DNA from: Branchiostoma floridae | Taxonomy: Eukaryota > Chordata > Leptocardii > Amphioxiformes > Branchiostomatidae | NCBI RefSeq assembly: GCF_000003815.2 | Contig: NC_049980.1 | Coordinates: 18,639,454 to 18,703,453, forward strand | Length of the DNA: 64,000 nucleotides | Reading direction: 5' to 3' | Part shown: positions 13,801 to 29,800 of the stretch, piece after piece | Numbering within the stretch: the first letter of the stretch is position 1 | How the letters are laid out: the number at the start of each line of letters is the position of its first letter | Program-made: the position numbers and the translations under genes | The notes under the pieces: generated by a model | Database searches by the model: none | What the model was told of the DNA's origin: nothing | Seen by the model: only the letters and a program-made list of their open reading frames with translations

Positions 13801-16800
13801 GCCGGAGCCTAACTTCTGCTTGGAGAGCAGGCTGACTGTTTCTCATTTACCCCCCCCCCCTCCGTACTCTTAACGGACCAATGTAAAGACAGCGTAAATG
13901 TGACGTTTAAGCACCCGTAGATATCACCATATTCTGAAACCGGTCTACTTTCGTACCTGTTTTATCTGTTCCGCTAACTCGAGTGAGGACATGGCATGGC
14001 ACTGCTCCATGTTCGCAAACATCCGTCCGTTTAAGTTGACAATGACCTGTAGTCAAGAATTCTTGGCAACATCACAAGTGGTTACCAGTCTTGCTTCGCT
14101 GTAAACATACTTGGGGATGGAGACAAAACAACAATTAGTCACCATGTCACGCTGGGAGAAAGTCGTGACCCTTAGGCGTAGGTCAGAAATCACATCGCAA
14201 TTGGAAATGTGGTACAACATTAATTGTCTTGTGTCCTTGATATCAATGATCTAAAACTATAATGGAAAATGGTTCTCTAGTGGGTTATATTAAGGAAAGG
14301 AAACATCGTCGGAACAGAGTATGTCCATCATATGTATTCAACACTTGTCATTAGTATGGCCTATCCCAAATATAATGTACTATAAATCGTGAAATTTTCG
14401 CCGTGGTTCCATGTCCGCCGCGGTTCAATTACACAATACGAACATATGTCGGCCGCAAACCTGAATCAATTTACAGTTCCTCATTACTACAAATACTAGT
14501 GGTTTTTGAGGCCCTTCTCGTACATGCATATTCACGAGTGTCCTCTGTCAGAACCTTATTCATGGCAGATTCTGGAACGTTGTCCTATTGAAAGATATCA
14601 GTGACACATGACTGAGAGGTGTCTTCTCGTGTTGACCAAAACATGTATTTTTGCTTGGGGGTAAATGATCACCTAGGTTAGGGAGAAGTTCAGGATGTGC
14701 TGTCGACTGTCGACTCGTACATGGGTAACCTCCCATAACCAAGACTAGCGCGAAAACATGTTTGTTACAATTGGTTCGTCATGACGCACAAGTGGCCGAG
14801 ATGGCTGTGTTTGGGAAGTGTTGTCGTGGGGACAACTTGGGTGGGCTGTCCCTGCTCAAGTATTGGGGGGTGAGGGTCTTCGGGGCTCGAACTTTGCTTC
14901 CACTCATCAGTTCAAGGTTGATGTACAATAGGTCGTGACCTCCATGGCAGGCATTTGTCTAACGCGGGCCCTACCTTGCTTGATAGGCGGATACCTAAGG
15001 CTATGTCGGCCACCTCCAGTACTGTACAAAGCTCAAGATACATGTTGTACTAGTAATCAAGACCTTGTACTGGCCACACATTTAAGACGCCTTTCATACT
15101 AGTTCCGATCCAGTCATTGGACATATTGTAACCTCATACATGGTAGTAACGACATTGCAAAGATTGAAGAAACAATATGAGAAAGTATTTATTTCACATT
15201 ATTCACATATGTTGGTAATAATGATGATGAATAAACATGTTTGATCTGCAACGCAGAGACTTGGACGTATCTGCATTTCTGTATGGCACCAGTCAAGTTG
15301 TCAAGATATGAGCAATCTATCACAACACTTTATGCAGATTGAGAACACAGATAATCTGTGCCGTAATATAAAGGCGCAAATAAAGATATTACTACGTATG
15401 CATTAACGCATTTTCTTCCTTACACTAGGCAACGTTTGAAGGCTGGATAGAGGTTATGTCAGACGCTGTTGACGTTCGCGGGGTAAGTCTTTCGTTGGCA
15501 CTAAGTCCTTTCTTAAACTTCCATCTGTATCATTTGACGCTTTGATGCACCCGGTACTGGCCAGGATTTACCAGATTCTGGTTGTATACTCCGGCCTGCC
15601 ACACCGGTTCTCCGATATACTTTACGGATGTAAGGATATTGCCGCCATGAAACCGCTTAGTAGAAGTCTAGTACCGTCTAGTAGAAAAGAGCTATTCGAA
15701 GAAGATAATGACTTTGAATCTGCAATTAGCTTGACATTTTAGCAATTTTTCTTGTGGTCTATACACTTAGCATACTAGTACATCACATAATTGAAAGGTT
15801 GACGTAACAGAACAATCATAATAGATAAAGATAAAAGATGTCTACTGACAGATAACATCGATGCCATTTAACACAGAACTAAAATCATTATTTCCATCTG
15901 TTTCCTGCATCGCCTACAGGTGGACATGCAGCCATCGTTCGAATACACCTTTTATGCGTACAGCTATTTCGTCTTCTTCATCATCTTCGGCTCTTTCTTC
16001 ACCTTGAACCTCTTCATTGGTGTTATCATCGACACCTTCAATGTACTGAAGAAAAAGGTAATGATCGTGTCCACTTTGATGTCCTTTTACTGTTTAAGGG
16101 TTAACCACCGAGTGAGGGAAGCGAATGCTGCACACTTGTTGGCTGGGCAATGGTGTCACGACCTCATCATCGATATAAAATGGGGCCCTGATTGATCAAT
16201 CTAGTCAGGCTATCTGATTACCATGCCTTTGATTGCTTGACGACAACGGCAACATCGCCATCAGTGTTTGGCTTCATAGTAAATTGGTCTGGCTGAATAT
16301 TAAGTTGCAGGCAAACAAAAAGAAAAGCATCAGAATGCATCAATGTTGTGCCAAACGTTGTATTTGATGATACACTTTGCAACAGTAAGTAAACAGTATA
16401 CCCATACAAAATTATCACCATTTGTGGAGTAGGCATAATGTCATAGTTTGATATATTGCTGAAAAACATTTTCTAAACCTACGTTGACTTAGCCATAGGT
16501 ACCATTCGCGACAATTGATCCCGCTTTTTCACCCATCATTGCATGGACATAGAACCATTTAAATGTCAATGATAGCTACTTTAAATCAATTTGAACGGGC
16601 AGTTTGAATGTTGAATGGGCACGGACGCAAAATTGTAAGGATTCCACAACTGTTATAAGCGCCACTTTTAATGAGATGTTTGTATTCGTTTGTTCCTGAT
16701 AATAGTATGACGGAGAAGCGTCCATTGATCTCTTCCTCACCGAGACCCAGAGGAAGTACTACAACGCGATGCGGAAACTGGGATCGAAGAAACCCCAGAA

Positions 16801-19800
16801 AACAATCAACAGACCAAAGGTAGACCTCATTAATGTTACACTTTGATGTAACGAGAANNNNNNNNNNNNNNNNNNNNNNNNNNNNNNNNNNNNNNNNNNN
16901 NNNNNNNNNNNNNNNNNNNNNNNNNNNNNNNNNNNNNNNNNNNNNNNNNNNNNNNNNTTGATACAGAGACAGGTATGGCCTGAGAGAGACAGACAGACAG
17001 ACAGACAGAGAGATGTAGATAGATAGATATTTCGGACAGGTCGTTCGTCTACTAAATTTCTTTAACATTTTGTATCACCCAATTTAAGCATTAAGGGTAT
17101 CCTCGGGTACAAATAGATAAAGAAACAAATGTCCATACGTAAGCAAAGGTTGTAGAAACTGGGATAGAGGCCACCCTATTTATCTTATGGTGTCGGGAGG
17201 ACTTTGACTAACAGATGCAATATTCCTTTATCATTACAGAACAAATGCCAGGCGGCATTGTTCGATTTCGTGTCGAGTAAAGGCTTTGAGATTGGTATCG
17301 TCATACTGATCATGTTGAACATGGTGGCCATGGCCGTGGAGCACTACAAGCAAAGCGACACGGTCACGTACGTCCTGGCACTCGTCAACATCGTCTTCAC
17401 CTCCATCTTCACCGTGGAGGCCGTGCTGAAGATCATCGCCTACCGATGGCACTACTTCAGGGTTGCCTGGAACGTCTTCGACTTCATCGTGGTCCTTTTG
17501 TCTATCCTGGGTAAGTCAGGCTGTCAGATTTCTGTATGGTAGTAGGGCTAACTATGGATTCTAACACACTGTTGAAATGTTGGATTCAATACTGACCAGC
17601 ACGTCTTTGTTAAAGAATTAGCAATCCAAGTTTTCTGTAAAAAATATTAATGTCCACTCCACGATCTAACCGATCATACCTGCAAATTGCCATCCTTATT
17701 TCCTATAAGGGAGTGTGAGGGCCACTGATTAATGAGCTTACTTGAATCACACCCCAAATAAATGTTTAGTTGCTTGAGATACAGGGTTCTTAAAACCATG
17801 TAGCAACCTACAGCCTAAATCATCCAATGAAATGTATTGATGAGTCTGCTATGAAGTAACATTTCCAAGCACATCAAGCACTTGCAATGGCTAGCGCGAT
17901 ACTATTTCCTCGTGGTATATCTACTTCTGACAAGGAATTATGAATAGGGGTTGACAAATAGCCTTAACTAACTAAGAAATCGACTTTTGTTCTAAAAAAT
18001 TCCCAATGTTATAGGACTATCGCACAAATTTTACTTAGCTACTTTCATGGTGTCCGCAAGAAACAATTTCATGCCTACCAGACATTGCCGTGGTTATTGG
18101 AACAGTTTCCTGTACATCCGTATCTGACAAGGAATTATGGATACATGTAGTGGTTTGATAAATAGTCGCCTTGAGTATAAGCGATCGACAGTTTCCCAGA
18201 AATTGCCGAAAGAGCCGACTGGGACACCACAGAAGTACCGGAGCCAGTCCAGACGGCTACATCGCTGTCGGCTTGGGGCCCATTTCATTATCAAACCTCT
18301 AAAGAGGTAGTCGTTTTAATTTTTCAATTCCGAGGCTAATTTTCATTTTCCCCTCACAACGCCGCATCGTCTGCCGAAAAATGACCAATATCACACTTGA
18401 GACAGATCAATCGGCGGCCAAAGGGTTTGACGCCACCTTCGTGGCGACACTTGTCAGCCGGAAAATTAATGCACCATCATCGCAGGCAATTTCACATGGA
18501 GGCAGGCAATTAATACGGCGTAGCTGTCCCTTCCTAAGTGGGTCAGGAATAGAAACAAAAACGTTCTTACTTATTGTTTCTTGTTTCTTCTGCAGGTCTA
18601 ATATTGGATGACTTGCTGCAGAACGTATTCATCACACCAACCCTCCTGAGGGTGGTGCGAGTCTTCAGAATAGGGCGAGTCTTACGTCTGGTCAGGGCAG
18701 CCAAAGGGATCAGGAAGTTGCTCTTCGCACTGATGACGTCACTTCCGGCCCTCTTCAACATCGGACTCCTCCTGTTCCTCGTGATGTTCATATTTGCCGT
18801 CTTTGGAATGACGTCATTTGCATACGTGAAGAAGGAAGGGGCCCTCAACGACATGGTCAACTTTGAAACTTTCGGAAGGAGTTTGATCCTTCTGTTCCGG
18901 CTGACTACTTCAGCGGGGTGGAACGACGTGCTGGAACCTCTCATGAACGAAAATCCTCCAGACTGTGATCCGAACTTTCCGAATGGATACTGGAAAGGAA
19001 ATTGTAGCGTAGCGTGGTTAGCAGTAGCGTATTTCGTGTCATACATCATCCTGAGTTTTCTTATTGTGATCAACATGTACATAGCGGTGATCCTGGAGAA
19101 CTTTAACCAGGCTCACCAGCAGGAGGAAGACGGGATCACAGAGGATGACTTTGAGATGTTTTACTCTGTGTGGGAAAGATACGATCCTTATGCCACACAG
19201 TTTATCTACTACCATCAACTGTCGGACTTCTGCGACAATCTAGACGAGCCGTTACGAATTCCAAAACCGAACACCATAAAGATTGCTTCGCTAAATCTTC
19301 CAGTACGCGCGGGAGACAGGATACACTGTATCGATGTGCTGGAATCCCTAACGCGGCGTGTTCTAGGAGAGGTGGAAGACAGCGAGGAGTTTTCGGAACT
19401 CAAGGCACAGATGCAAAGGAAGTTCCAAGAAGCGTTCCCGCAGCTCACGCGCCATGAAGCCAGAACCACGACCTTCATGAAAAAGCAGGAAGACAGAGCT
19501 GCCCGAGTCATCCAAAGAGCGTACAGACAATGGGTCCTTCGAAAGTCCATTCGAGGTGCATCTCAGATGTGGCGTCTGCGCAACAGTAACAGCAGCCTCA
19601 ACACCGCCGATCAGTCCCCTGCAAAACTGCCCCTGACACCATCACGTGACACTGTGAACACCAAATCTCCGTTTCTCGGTGTCAGACAGCGTTGGGCCTT
19701 GGACCAGAAGACAGCTAAAAGAACTTCTTTTGCCTCTCAGTCAGACCAGCATGCTCCAGACAATGACAGTGTGGAGCGGAAGTTGAGCACACACAGCTTG

Positions 19801-19824
19801 GGCCAACCAGACCCAACCACGTGA
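2203..19824 (+). CDS. Nav2: Nav2-type voltage-gated cation channel alpha subunit (5' partial, 17 exons)
   Basis: Pore-forming alpha subunit of a four-domain voltage-gated sodium-channel-family protein of the plasma membrane. Seventeen exons, all with GT-AG junctions and consistent phases, sum to 4161 bp (1386 codons plus stop). They cover the I-II linker, DII, DIII, DIV and the C-terminus; DI and the start codon lie upstream of the window. S4 helices carry R/K every third residue ([36 protein letters not shown]). The pore residues are E in DII (CGEWIE), E in DIII (ATFEGW) and A in DIV (TSAGWN). That is the DEEA class of invertebrate Nav2/DSC1 channels, which in insects are more calcium-permeable than DEKA channels. 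The fast-inactivation motif is LFL, not IFM. The C-terminus has an EF-hand-like segment and an IQ motif ([11 protein letters not shown]). Family identity is certain; the Nav2 assignment rests on the filter residues; Ca2+ permeability is inferred. Confidence 0.95.
2689..2939 (+). CDS. Nav2: Nav2 exon b: end of I-II linker, DII S1 and start of S2
   Basis: 251 bp between cgttgcag and gtacat. Encodes a Cys-rich pre-S1 stretch ([16 protein letters not shown]) and then DII S1 ([19 protein letters not shown]), a typical sodium-channel DII start. Ends in phase 0. Confidence 0.95.
3239..3409 (+). CDS. Nav2: Nav2 exon c: DII S2-S3 and start of S4
   Basis: 171 bp, phase 0 at both ends. Encodes [20 protein letters not shown], then [17 protein letters not shown] (S3) and the first S4 arginines (LSVLRTFRL). 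Confidence 0.96.
3810..3970 (+). CDS. Nav2: Nav2 exon d: DII S4-S5
   Basis: 161 bp. Continues S4 ([17 protein letters not shown]), then the S4-S5 linker and S5 ([20 protein letters not shown]). Leaves two bases, 'ag', completed by the next exon. Confidence 0.96.
4345..4522 (+). CDS. Nav2: Nav2 exon e: DII pore loop with selectivity Glu
   Basis: 178 bp. Encodes the DII P-loop, [20 protein letters not shown]. The selectivity Glu codon is at 4430-4432 and the outer-ring Glu lies three residues later. The start of S6 ([11 protein letters not shown]) follows. Confidence 0.97.
4796..4829. repeat. (GTA)n trinucleotide microsatellite
   Basis: About 11 uninterrupted GTA/TAG units, with degraded copies on both sides, in the intron between Nav2 exons e and f. 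Confidence 0.9.
4980..5193 (+). CDS. Nav2: Nav2 exon f: DII S6 and start of II-III linker
   Basis: 214 bp. [18 protein letters not shown] is the conserved inner end of DII S6; a basic cytoplasmic linker follows. Confidence 0.96.
5468..5676 (+). CDS. Nav2: Nav2 exon g: II-III linker
   Basis: 209 bp after a cctacag acceptor. Two bases complete a Gly codon and the exon ends in phase 0. The sequence is Ser/Pro/Lys-rich and not conserved in itself; splice sites and phase support it. Confidence 0.85.
6290..6784 (+). CDS. Nav2: Nav2 exon h: II-III linker and DIII S1
   Basis: 495 bp, phase 0 at both ends. Holds a Ser/Pro-rich linker, an acidic block, a Cys-rich cluster ([20 protein letters not shown]) and DIII S1 ([20 protein letters not shown]). 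Confidence 0.95.
7387..7560 (+). CDS. Nav2: Nav2 exon i: DIII S1-S2 loop, S2, S3
   Basis: 174 bp, 58 codons, phase 0. Contains [20 protein letters not shown], then [18 protein letters not shown] and [10 protein letters not shown], all standard DIII landmarks. Confidence 0.97.
7971..8093 (+). CDS. Nav2: Nav2 exon j: DIII S4 voltage sensor
   Basis: 123 bp, phase 0. Six S4 arginines at every third residue ([19 protein letters not shown]). It is followed by the longest intron of the gene. Confidence 0.97.
9853..9885. repeat. Fragment of a dispersed repeat (copy also at 56756)
   Basis: The segment containing CAGTTGAAACAATTCTG and AGTACAGTAG recurs with one or two differences at 56756-56788, inside a second repeat-like stretch. 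Two copies in one window indicate a dispersed element. Confidence 0.55.
11382..11481. other. Assembly gap (100 N)
   Basis: Exactly 100 N; a placeholder whose true length is unknown. Confidence 0.99.
11755..11772. repeat. Poly-G tract (18 nt)
   Basis: Uninterrupted run of G in the long Nav2 intron. It could form a quadruplex or be a sequencing/assembly artefact. Confidence 0.9.
12820..12992 (+). CDS. Nav2: Nav2 exon k: DIII S4-S5 linker and S5
   Basis: 173 bp after ttttggtag. Encodes [20 protein letters not shown] and the rest of S5 ([20 protein letters not shown]). Leaves 'ag' for the next exon. Confidence 0.97.
13040..13270 (+). repeat. Degenerate tRNA-derived SINE fragment
   Basis: Has a B-box-like stretch (GGCTTCAAATCCCGC) and the tail phrase GTAAAAGAACCCA, which recurs in the clearer SINE copy near 53470. 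It lies in the intron between Nav2 exons k and l. Old and diverged. Confidence 0.5.
13407..13497 (+). CDS. Nav2: Nav2 exon l: DIII extracellular turret
   Basis: 91 bp. Encodes [20 protein letters not shown] and then [11 protein letters not shown], the normal approach to the DIII pore helix. Confidence 0.95.
13498..15428 (+). other. Nav2 intron before the DIII filter exon
   Basis: 1.9-kb intron. It contains a short poly-C run (about 13850-13860) and A/T-rich unique-looking sequence. I see no exon in it. Confidence 0.6.
15429..15482 (+). CDS. Nav2: Nav2 exon m: DIII selectivity filter
   Basis: 54 bp, 18 codons: [18 protein letters not shown]. The filter codon at 15438-15440 is GAA (Glu), where DEKA channels have Lys. 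A short exon, with a clean acceptor (cactag) and donor (gtaagt). Confidence 0.96.
15920..16057 (+). CDS. Nav2: Nav2 exon n: DIII S6
   Basis: 138 bp, phase 0. [20 protein letters not shown] is DIII S6; [12 protein letters not shown] starts the III-IV linker. Confidence 0.97.
16706..16819 (+). CDS. Nav2: Nav2 exon o: III-IV inactivation linker
   Basis: 114 bp, phase 0. Encodes [20 protein letters not shown] followed by [18 protein letters not shown]. The position of the IFM latch is LFL (16730-16738). An assembly gap begins 38 bp downstream. Confidence 0.96.
16858..16957. other. Assembly gap (100 N)
   Basis: Exactly 100 N in the intron between the inactivation-linker exon and DIV. It is followed by a short (GACA)n and (GATA)n stretch at about 16982-17020, which may have caused the break. 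Confidence 0.99.
17240..17510 (+). CDS. Nav2: Nav2 exon p: DIV S1-S3
   Basis: 271 bp after tcattacag. Encodes [21 protein letters not shown]1, S2 ([18 protein letters not shown]) and S3 ([15 protein letters not shown]). One extra base completes Gly with the next exon. Confidence 0.97.
17511..18595 (+). other. Nav2 intron before DIV S4
   Basis: 1.1-kb intron. Two short similar segments containing ACAAGGAATTATGAATA and ACAAGGAATTATGGATA (near 17930 and 18125) suggest an old local duplication. No exon seen. Confidence 0.5.
18596..19824 (+). CDS. Nav2: Nav2 terminal exon: DIV S4 to stop
   Basis: 1229 bp. DIV S4 has eight basic residues ([16 protein letters not shown], then AAKGIRK). The pore is [17 protein letters not shown] with Ala at 18913-18915, followed by S6 ([16 protein letters not shown]). 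An acidic EF-hand-like segment and an IQ motif ([16 protein letters not shown]) precede a polar tail ending QPDPTT and TGA at 19822-19824. Confidence 0.98.
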
Positions 19825-19879
19825 CCATGGGTGGAATGACAGACCACAAGCAACTCAGTTGACACTGGCAAAAGCCAGG

Positions 19880-20030
19880 AATAAAGAAGAAAGAAGGCAA
19901 AAAAGAAGAAAAAAACGACGACGCCCTATACTTCATTCGAGAGGACTGTCTTATCAGACAAAGATACTGATTATCAAGCCATATCCGAAAGGGACTGGAA
20001 GCCATAATTTACCAAATGGCCACGAATAAA
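19880..20030 (+). terminator. Nav2 candidate polyadenylation signals
   Basis: AATAAA occurs at 19880-19885 and 20025-20030, 56 and 201 bp after the stop codon. A further AATAAA at 21530-21535 would give a long 3' UTR. Which is used cannot be told from sequence. Confidence 0.5.
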
Positions 20031-26159
<6,129 letters not shown>

Positions 26160-26189
26160 TATATAAGCGAGTTGAACAGCGAGTGCTTC

Positions 26190-26345
26190 CATTTTCAAGA
26201 CGGTCTACGATACCCGTGCCCGAAGCAAGTTGTGAGGAAACACGGGGAATCACCTATAGTATAGCAGAGCTCTCACATACAACGTGTTGAGACTGTTAAA
26301 GCAGAGCAGGACATTTCTTGTGAGACGGCTTTCGGAAGTCTACAG
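26190..26345 (+). other. FST: FST predicted 5' UTR exon
   Basis: Inferred from the TATA box about 30 bp upstream of its left end and a strong gtacgt donor after CTACAG. The 371-bp intron ends at CAG 26714-26716. The left end is approximate. Confidence 0.45.
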
Positions 26346-26722
26346 GTACGTCTATCTTTATTTTTAATTTTCTTTCTGAGATGTTCGTTTTTTTAAAGAT
26401 CAACGTATTCGTTGTTGGGCCGAGCGCTCCACACGTTGGTCGGGCGGGGGCACCTGCTGGCCTGTCGGACACGCTGGCTGGTGAACTACGCTGACAGGTT
26501 GCTGGAGAGTTTTGAAGTCAGAGCCCATGACAATGTCTATGTCTCTCTCGTTAAATGAAGTCTAATCACTAGTTGACATGAGGATTTGTCAGTTTGACAC
26601 GACGTCTCACCAGATAAAGGGTTGTATACGCTCCCGGATGGCATGTAAATATCCATTTGGTATTGAGGAAAGGACGAAACTGCTATTGAAGTTTGACTTT
26701 GTTGCTGCCTGAACAGGAGACG

Positions 26723-26807
26723 ATGGAGAGCAGCTGGACATCCGGACCTTTGCGTGTTCTGATCTTCAGCTTGGTGTTATTAGCCACGCGAGAACCGTGG
26801 GTTCAAG
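26723..26807 (+). CDS. FST: FST exon 1: signal peptide
   Basis: 85 bp from ATG to a gtacgt donor. Encodes MESSWTSGPLRVLIFSLVLL and a probable cleavage region near PWVQGA. The last base joins the next exon to give Ala. Confidence 0.93.
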
Positions 26808-29800
26808 GTACGTGCGTGCATTTTCTCTCTCTGTGATTTGACTGAGACTCCAGGTCAATCAGTAATATTTCACTAACCAAGCAAAAAACACTACACTGTC
26901 GAATTTTATGAGACACCCTAGTTCTCAAGCCTTGTCAACGAAAGTCTGGACACCAGTATTAAGTACACTTAATATCGTGGCATGACTTAGGGAGTCAAAC
27001 ATGAGTTGCCTCCGGCGGTTGCCACACATAAGTAATGGCGAAGAACAACTGACAGTGAAAACTATGAAGACAAGGCAAACAATCCGTGTGTTGGTTAACC
27101 GTTTACATTCCAAATTTTCTTTGGCGTTTACGTCCTCGCGTTTGGACACTGTCCGCGCTCCCCACGTAACGTGTTGGCTTTGCGGAGTCTCGTGAGGTCA
27201 TGAGCCCCTCGTTACTTATCTGGCTTCTGATGGATAACACCGTGGAACCAGATGGGTACCAGACATGTCGTCGCACCCCCTCTGTATAATTCATATTCGA
27301 TAATGAAGGGTGGGGTCTATGGCGGCGCATATTAAGAGAGCGATGATTAAGACTGTCCATGTTCCTCATTATTCGCAAAATCGCCCTGGTGGAAAATGTA
27401 TCGTATGTTGACGCCGGATGTAACTCGTTCAATACGAACAGGCGCATGTCGGAAAGCGATTTGCTACGGGTCTTTGTCGGCTCGCTTTTCAAGTCAGTGG
27501 TGTTTTGTTATGTCAGACTAGGACTCGCCGCGAGATGTGACGTCAGTCTTCACACGAATTTCTCAGCGATTCTACGAATTCAATCTGTATATCAAAACTG
27601 TGGGGAAAATGTACTTTCCAATTAAGATACATGACGACACCCGTGCTTGTTTTTTTCGGCACGTCTTTTCTGTGGCCTTTGGCACGTTTCTTGACAAGCC
27701 TACGTAATACCCGTCCAGTCACGGCGTCAGAGATACCGTAACGTGCTTTCTTCCACCCCACGGCTTGCTTTTTTAGAATTCTAGACATAGTATCTACAGA
27801 CCTTGCCATGACCCATGCCGTGACAGGCTGAATACTCATTCACACGTCGCTATGCTCGCACGGCACAACATCTACAAAGAAGCCAACAGAGCAACTGTAA
27901 CCAAAACCAACGTGGTCTCCGGCAACAACTATGAACTGCAACGTTAAAACCAAGGGCGCCCAAGTTTGTTACAAACAACACGCGAGTCATAGTTTAGGCC
28001 TCCGTGACATGCAGGGCACTGTAGCTTTGCTCCTTTGAAGTGGGTACTGGTGTTGTCTAAACCTGTCAGCCCTGAGCGGTGCTTGTTGGAAAATGCTATA
28101 TTTGTGTGTCCTGGACATCCGCACCCTTTGATATGGGATAGTCTGTTGGCAAAGATGTCCAAACAGTGTTCCCACGGCCTTGCCCACCACAGCTACATAG
28201 GAAGCGGGAATACTTGAGATCACTTGGTTAACTCCCAGTCAGGAAGCATGCAAAGCACACAAAGGACACGTGCTGTGGGTCACTGTGTTAAGCTAACATT
28301 TCTGTTAAGTCTAGACATCTCCCATGCCTCATGCCACAAAAGTTTGCCAAGGATTGGCCCGAGACCTCACACAACCGGGGTAACCCGAACCCCTTTGTCG
28401 CACTGACCAATTACTCGCTGCCGACAAGGGTGGCTACAGAAGGAGGCCAAGGATTCGTTGCCCTAGTGCTTCGTATCTTCTGTCTACATGTGAACATGTC
28501 ATCAGTATGCACTCGGCGTGGACAAAAAGAATTACTTTCACGCCTCAGATGGCAAACACCTAGCATTTCCCTCGATAGTATATTGACCAGACATGGATTA
28601 CGGGTCAATCTAGGCGTGAGGAAGGGCGCGGCACCACTAATACCCTGACAAACATAGATCAAACTTCTGCATTTTCATCTGGTGCCCAGTAGTCCTAGAA
28701 GGATGTACACACTTTGAAACTGATTGCTATCACCAATACATTATTTCATATATCTACAGTTACAGACATGTTAAGCAACGGGCACCTTTGAAAAACCATC
28801 CATAACACTCAGTAGTACTACCCGAACAGGTAAAAAGGCGAGGCATTCTATCGCATGAGCAACAGACTTGCCTGTCCAGGGCCAATGCAATCTCTTTTCT
28901 TTTTACTCCAAGAGAGGTCTAGATTCTGGCCGAGATTTCTGATTGTTTTCAGTGCCTTCACAGACTTCACAGACCTGTCACTTCCTCGGCTCCAACGCCG
29001 ACATGCCACCGAGGACATTTTGCTTCATCCCCTTAAAGAAGACCCAAGAACTAAATCTTCATCAGGGACGTTAAAGATAAAAAAAACATATCGGGGGTAC
29101 GTTGGGTCAAGAGCCGAGGAGGGGAACTGTGTAGGCCCTAAAAACAGTCTGGATGCCAGGCTACTGACAGCTGTCCCACCCAAGTAAATGCCGCTACTGT
29201 CACGACTGTGCCAGTCCGATGCACCTGACTGTATGATAAACCGTGCGTGCACTATACTGAAGGGAAAACGTGACGGGCGTACAAGTTCGACATTTACGAG
29301 TTAACTTTTAAGAGGGAGCTCATCAAGAAACCCCCGACCTCTTTATCATAGCTCTTTCTGTCGGCAATAACGAAGCCTTTATCGATCATTAGCAGACACC
29401 ACTTATCTTAATCATTGCCGTAGGCGGGGCGCGGACTGGAGGCGCCGTGGTATTGACCACGCCGTTTATTTTACATGTGGTCATTGCTGTCTGTAGACCT
29501 TGAATCGGGGCTGGTATACCTTAAAGCTTGGCGGGTGTTCTAGATGTATATACATCAACTTGGCCCCGAAAATGGAATTCAAATGGGACCGTCTCGGCTA
29601 ACTAACGATGTCTGGCCATGCACACATGACCCGGCATATAAAGATGTCTGAAATCCCCTCCCCACACAGTACAGCTTATCAGAACGGACAAGTCGGTGAG
29701 ATCAAGTTGGAATGTATTACAGGGAACCACCCGGTCGGTCTGTGAGAGGAAATTGTCAAGAGGTACAGGAAACTAGTACTGATATGTGCGATAATGTTTG

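Noticed and set aside
27103-27492. 129-codon minus-strand frame in FST intron 1
   Set aside because: Composition is Arg/Ser/Thr/Met-rich with no motif, no splice context and no flanking exons; length is within chance expectation for a 5-kb intron.
28855-29187. 110-codon + strand frame in FST intron 1
   Set aside because: No recognisable domain; FST exons 1 and 2 join correctly without it.
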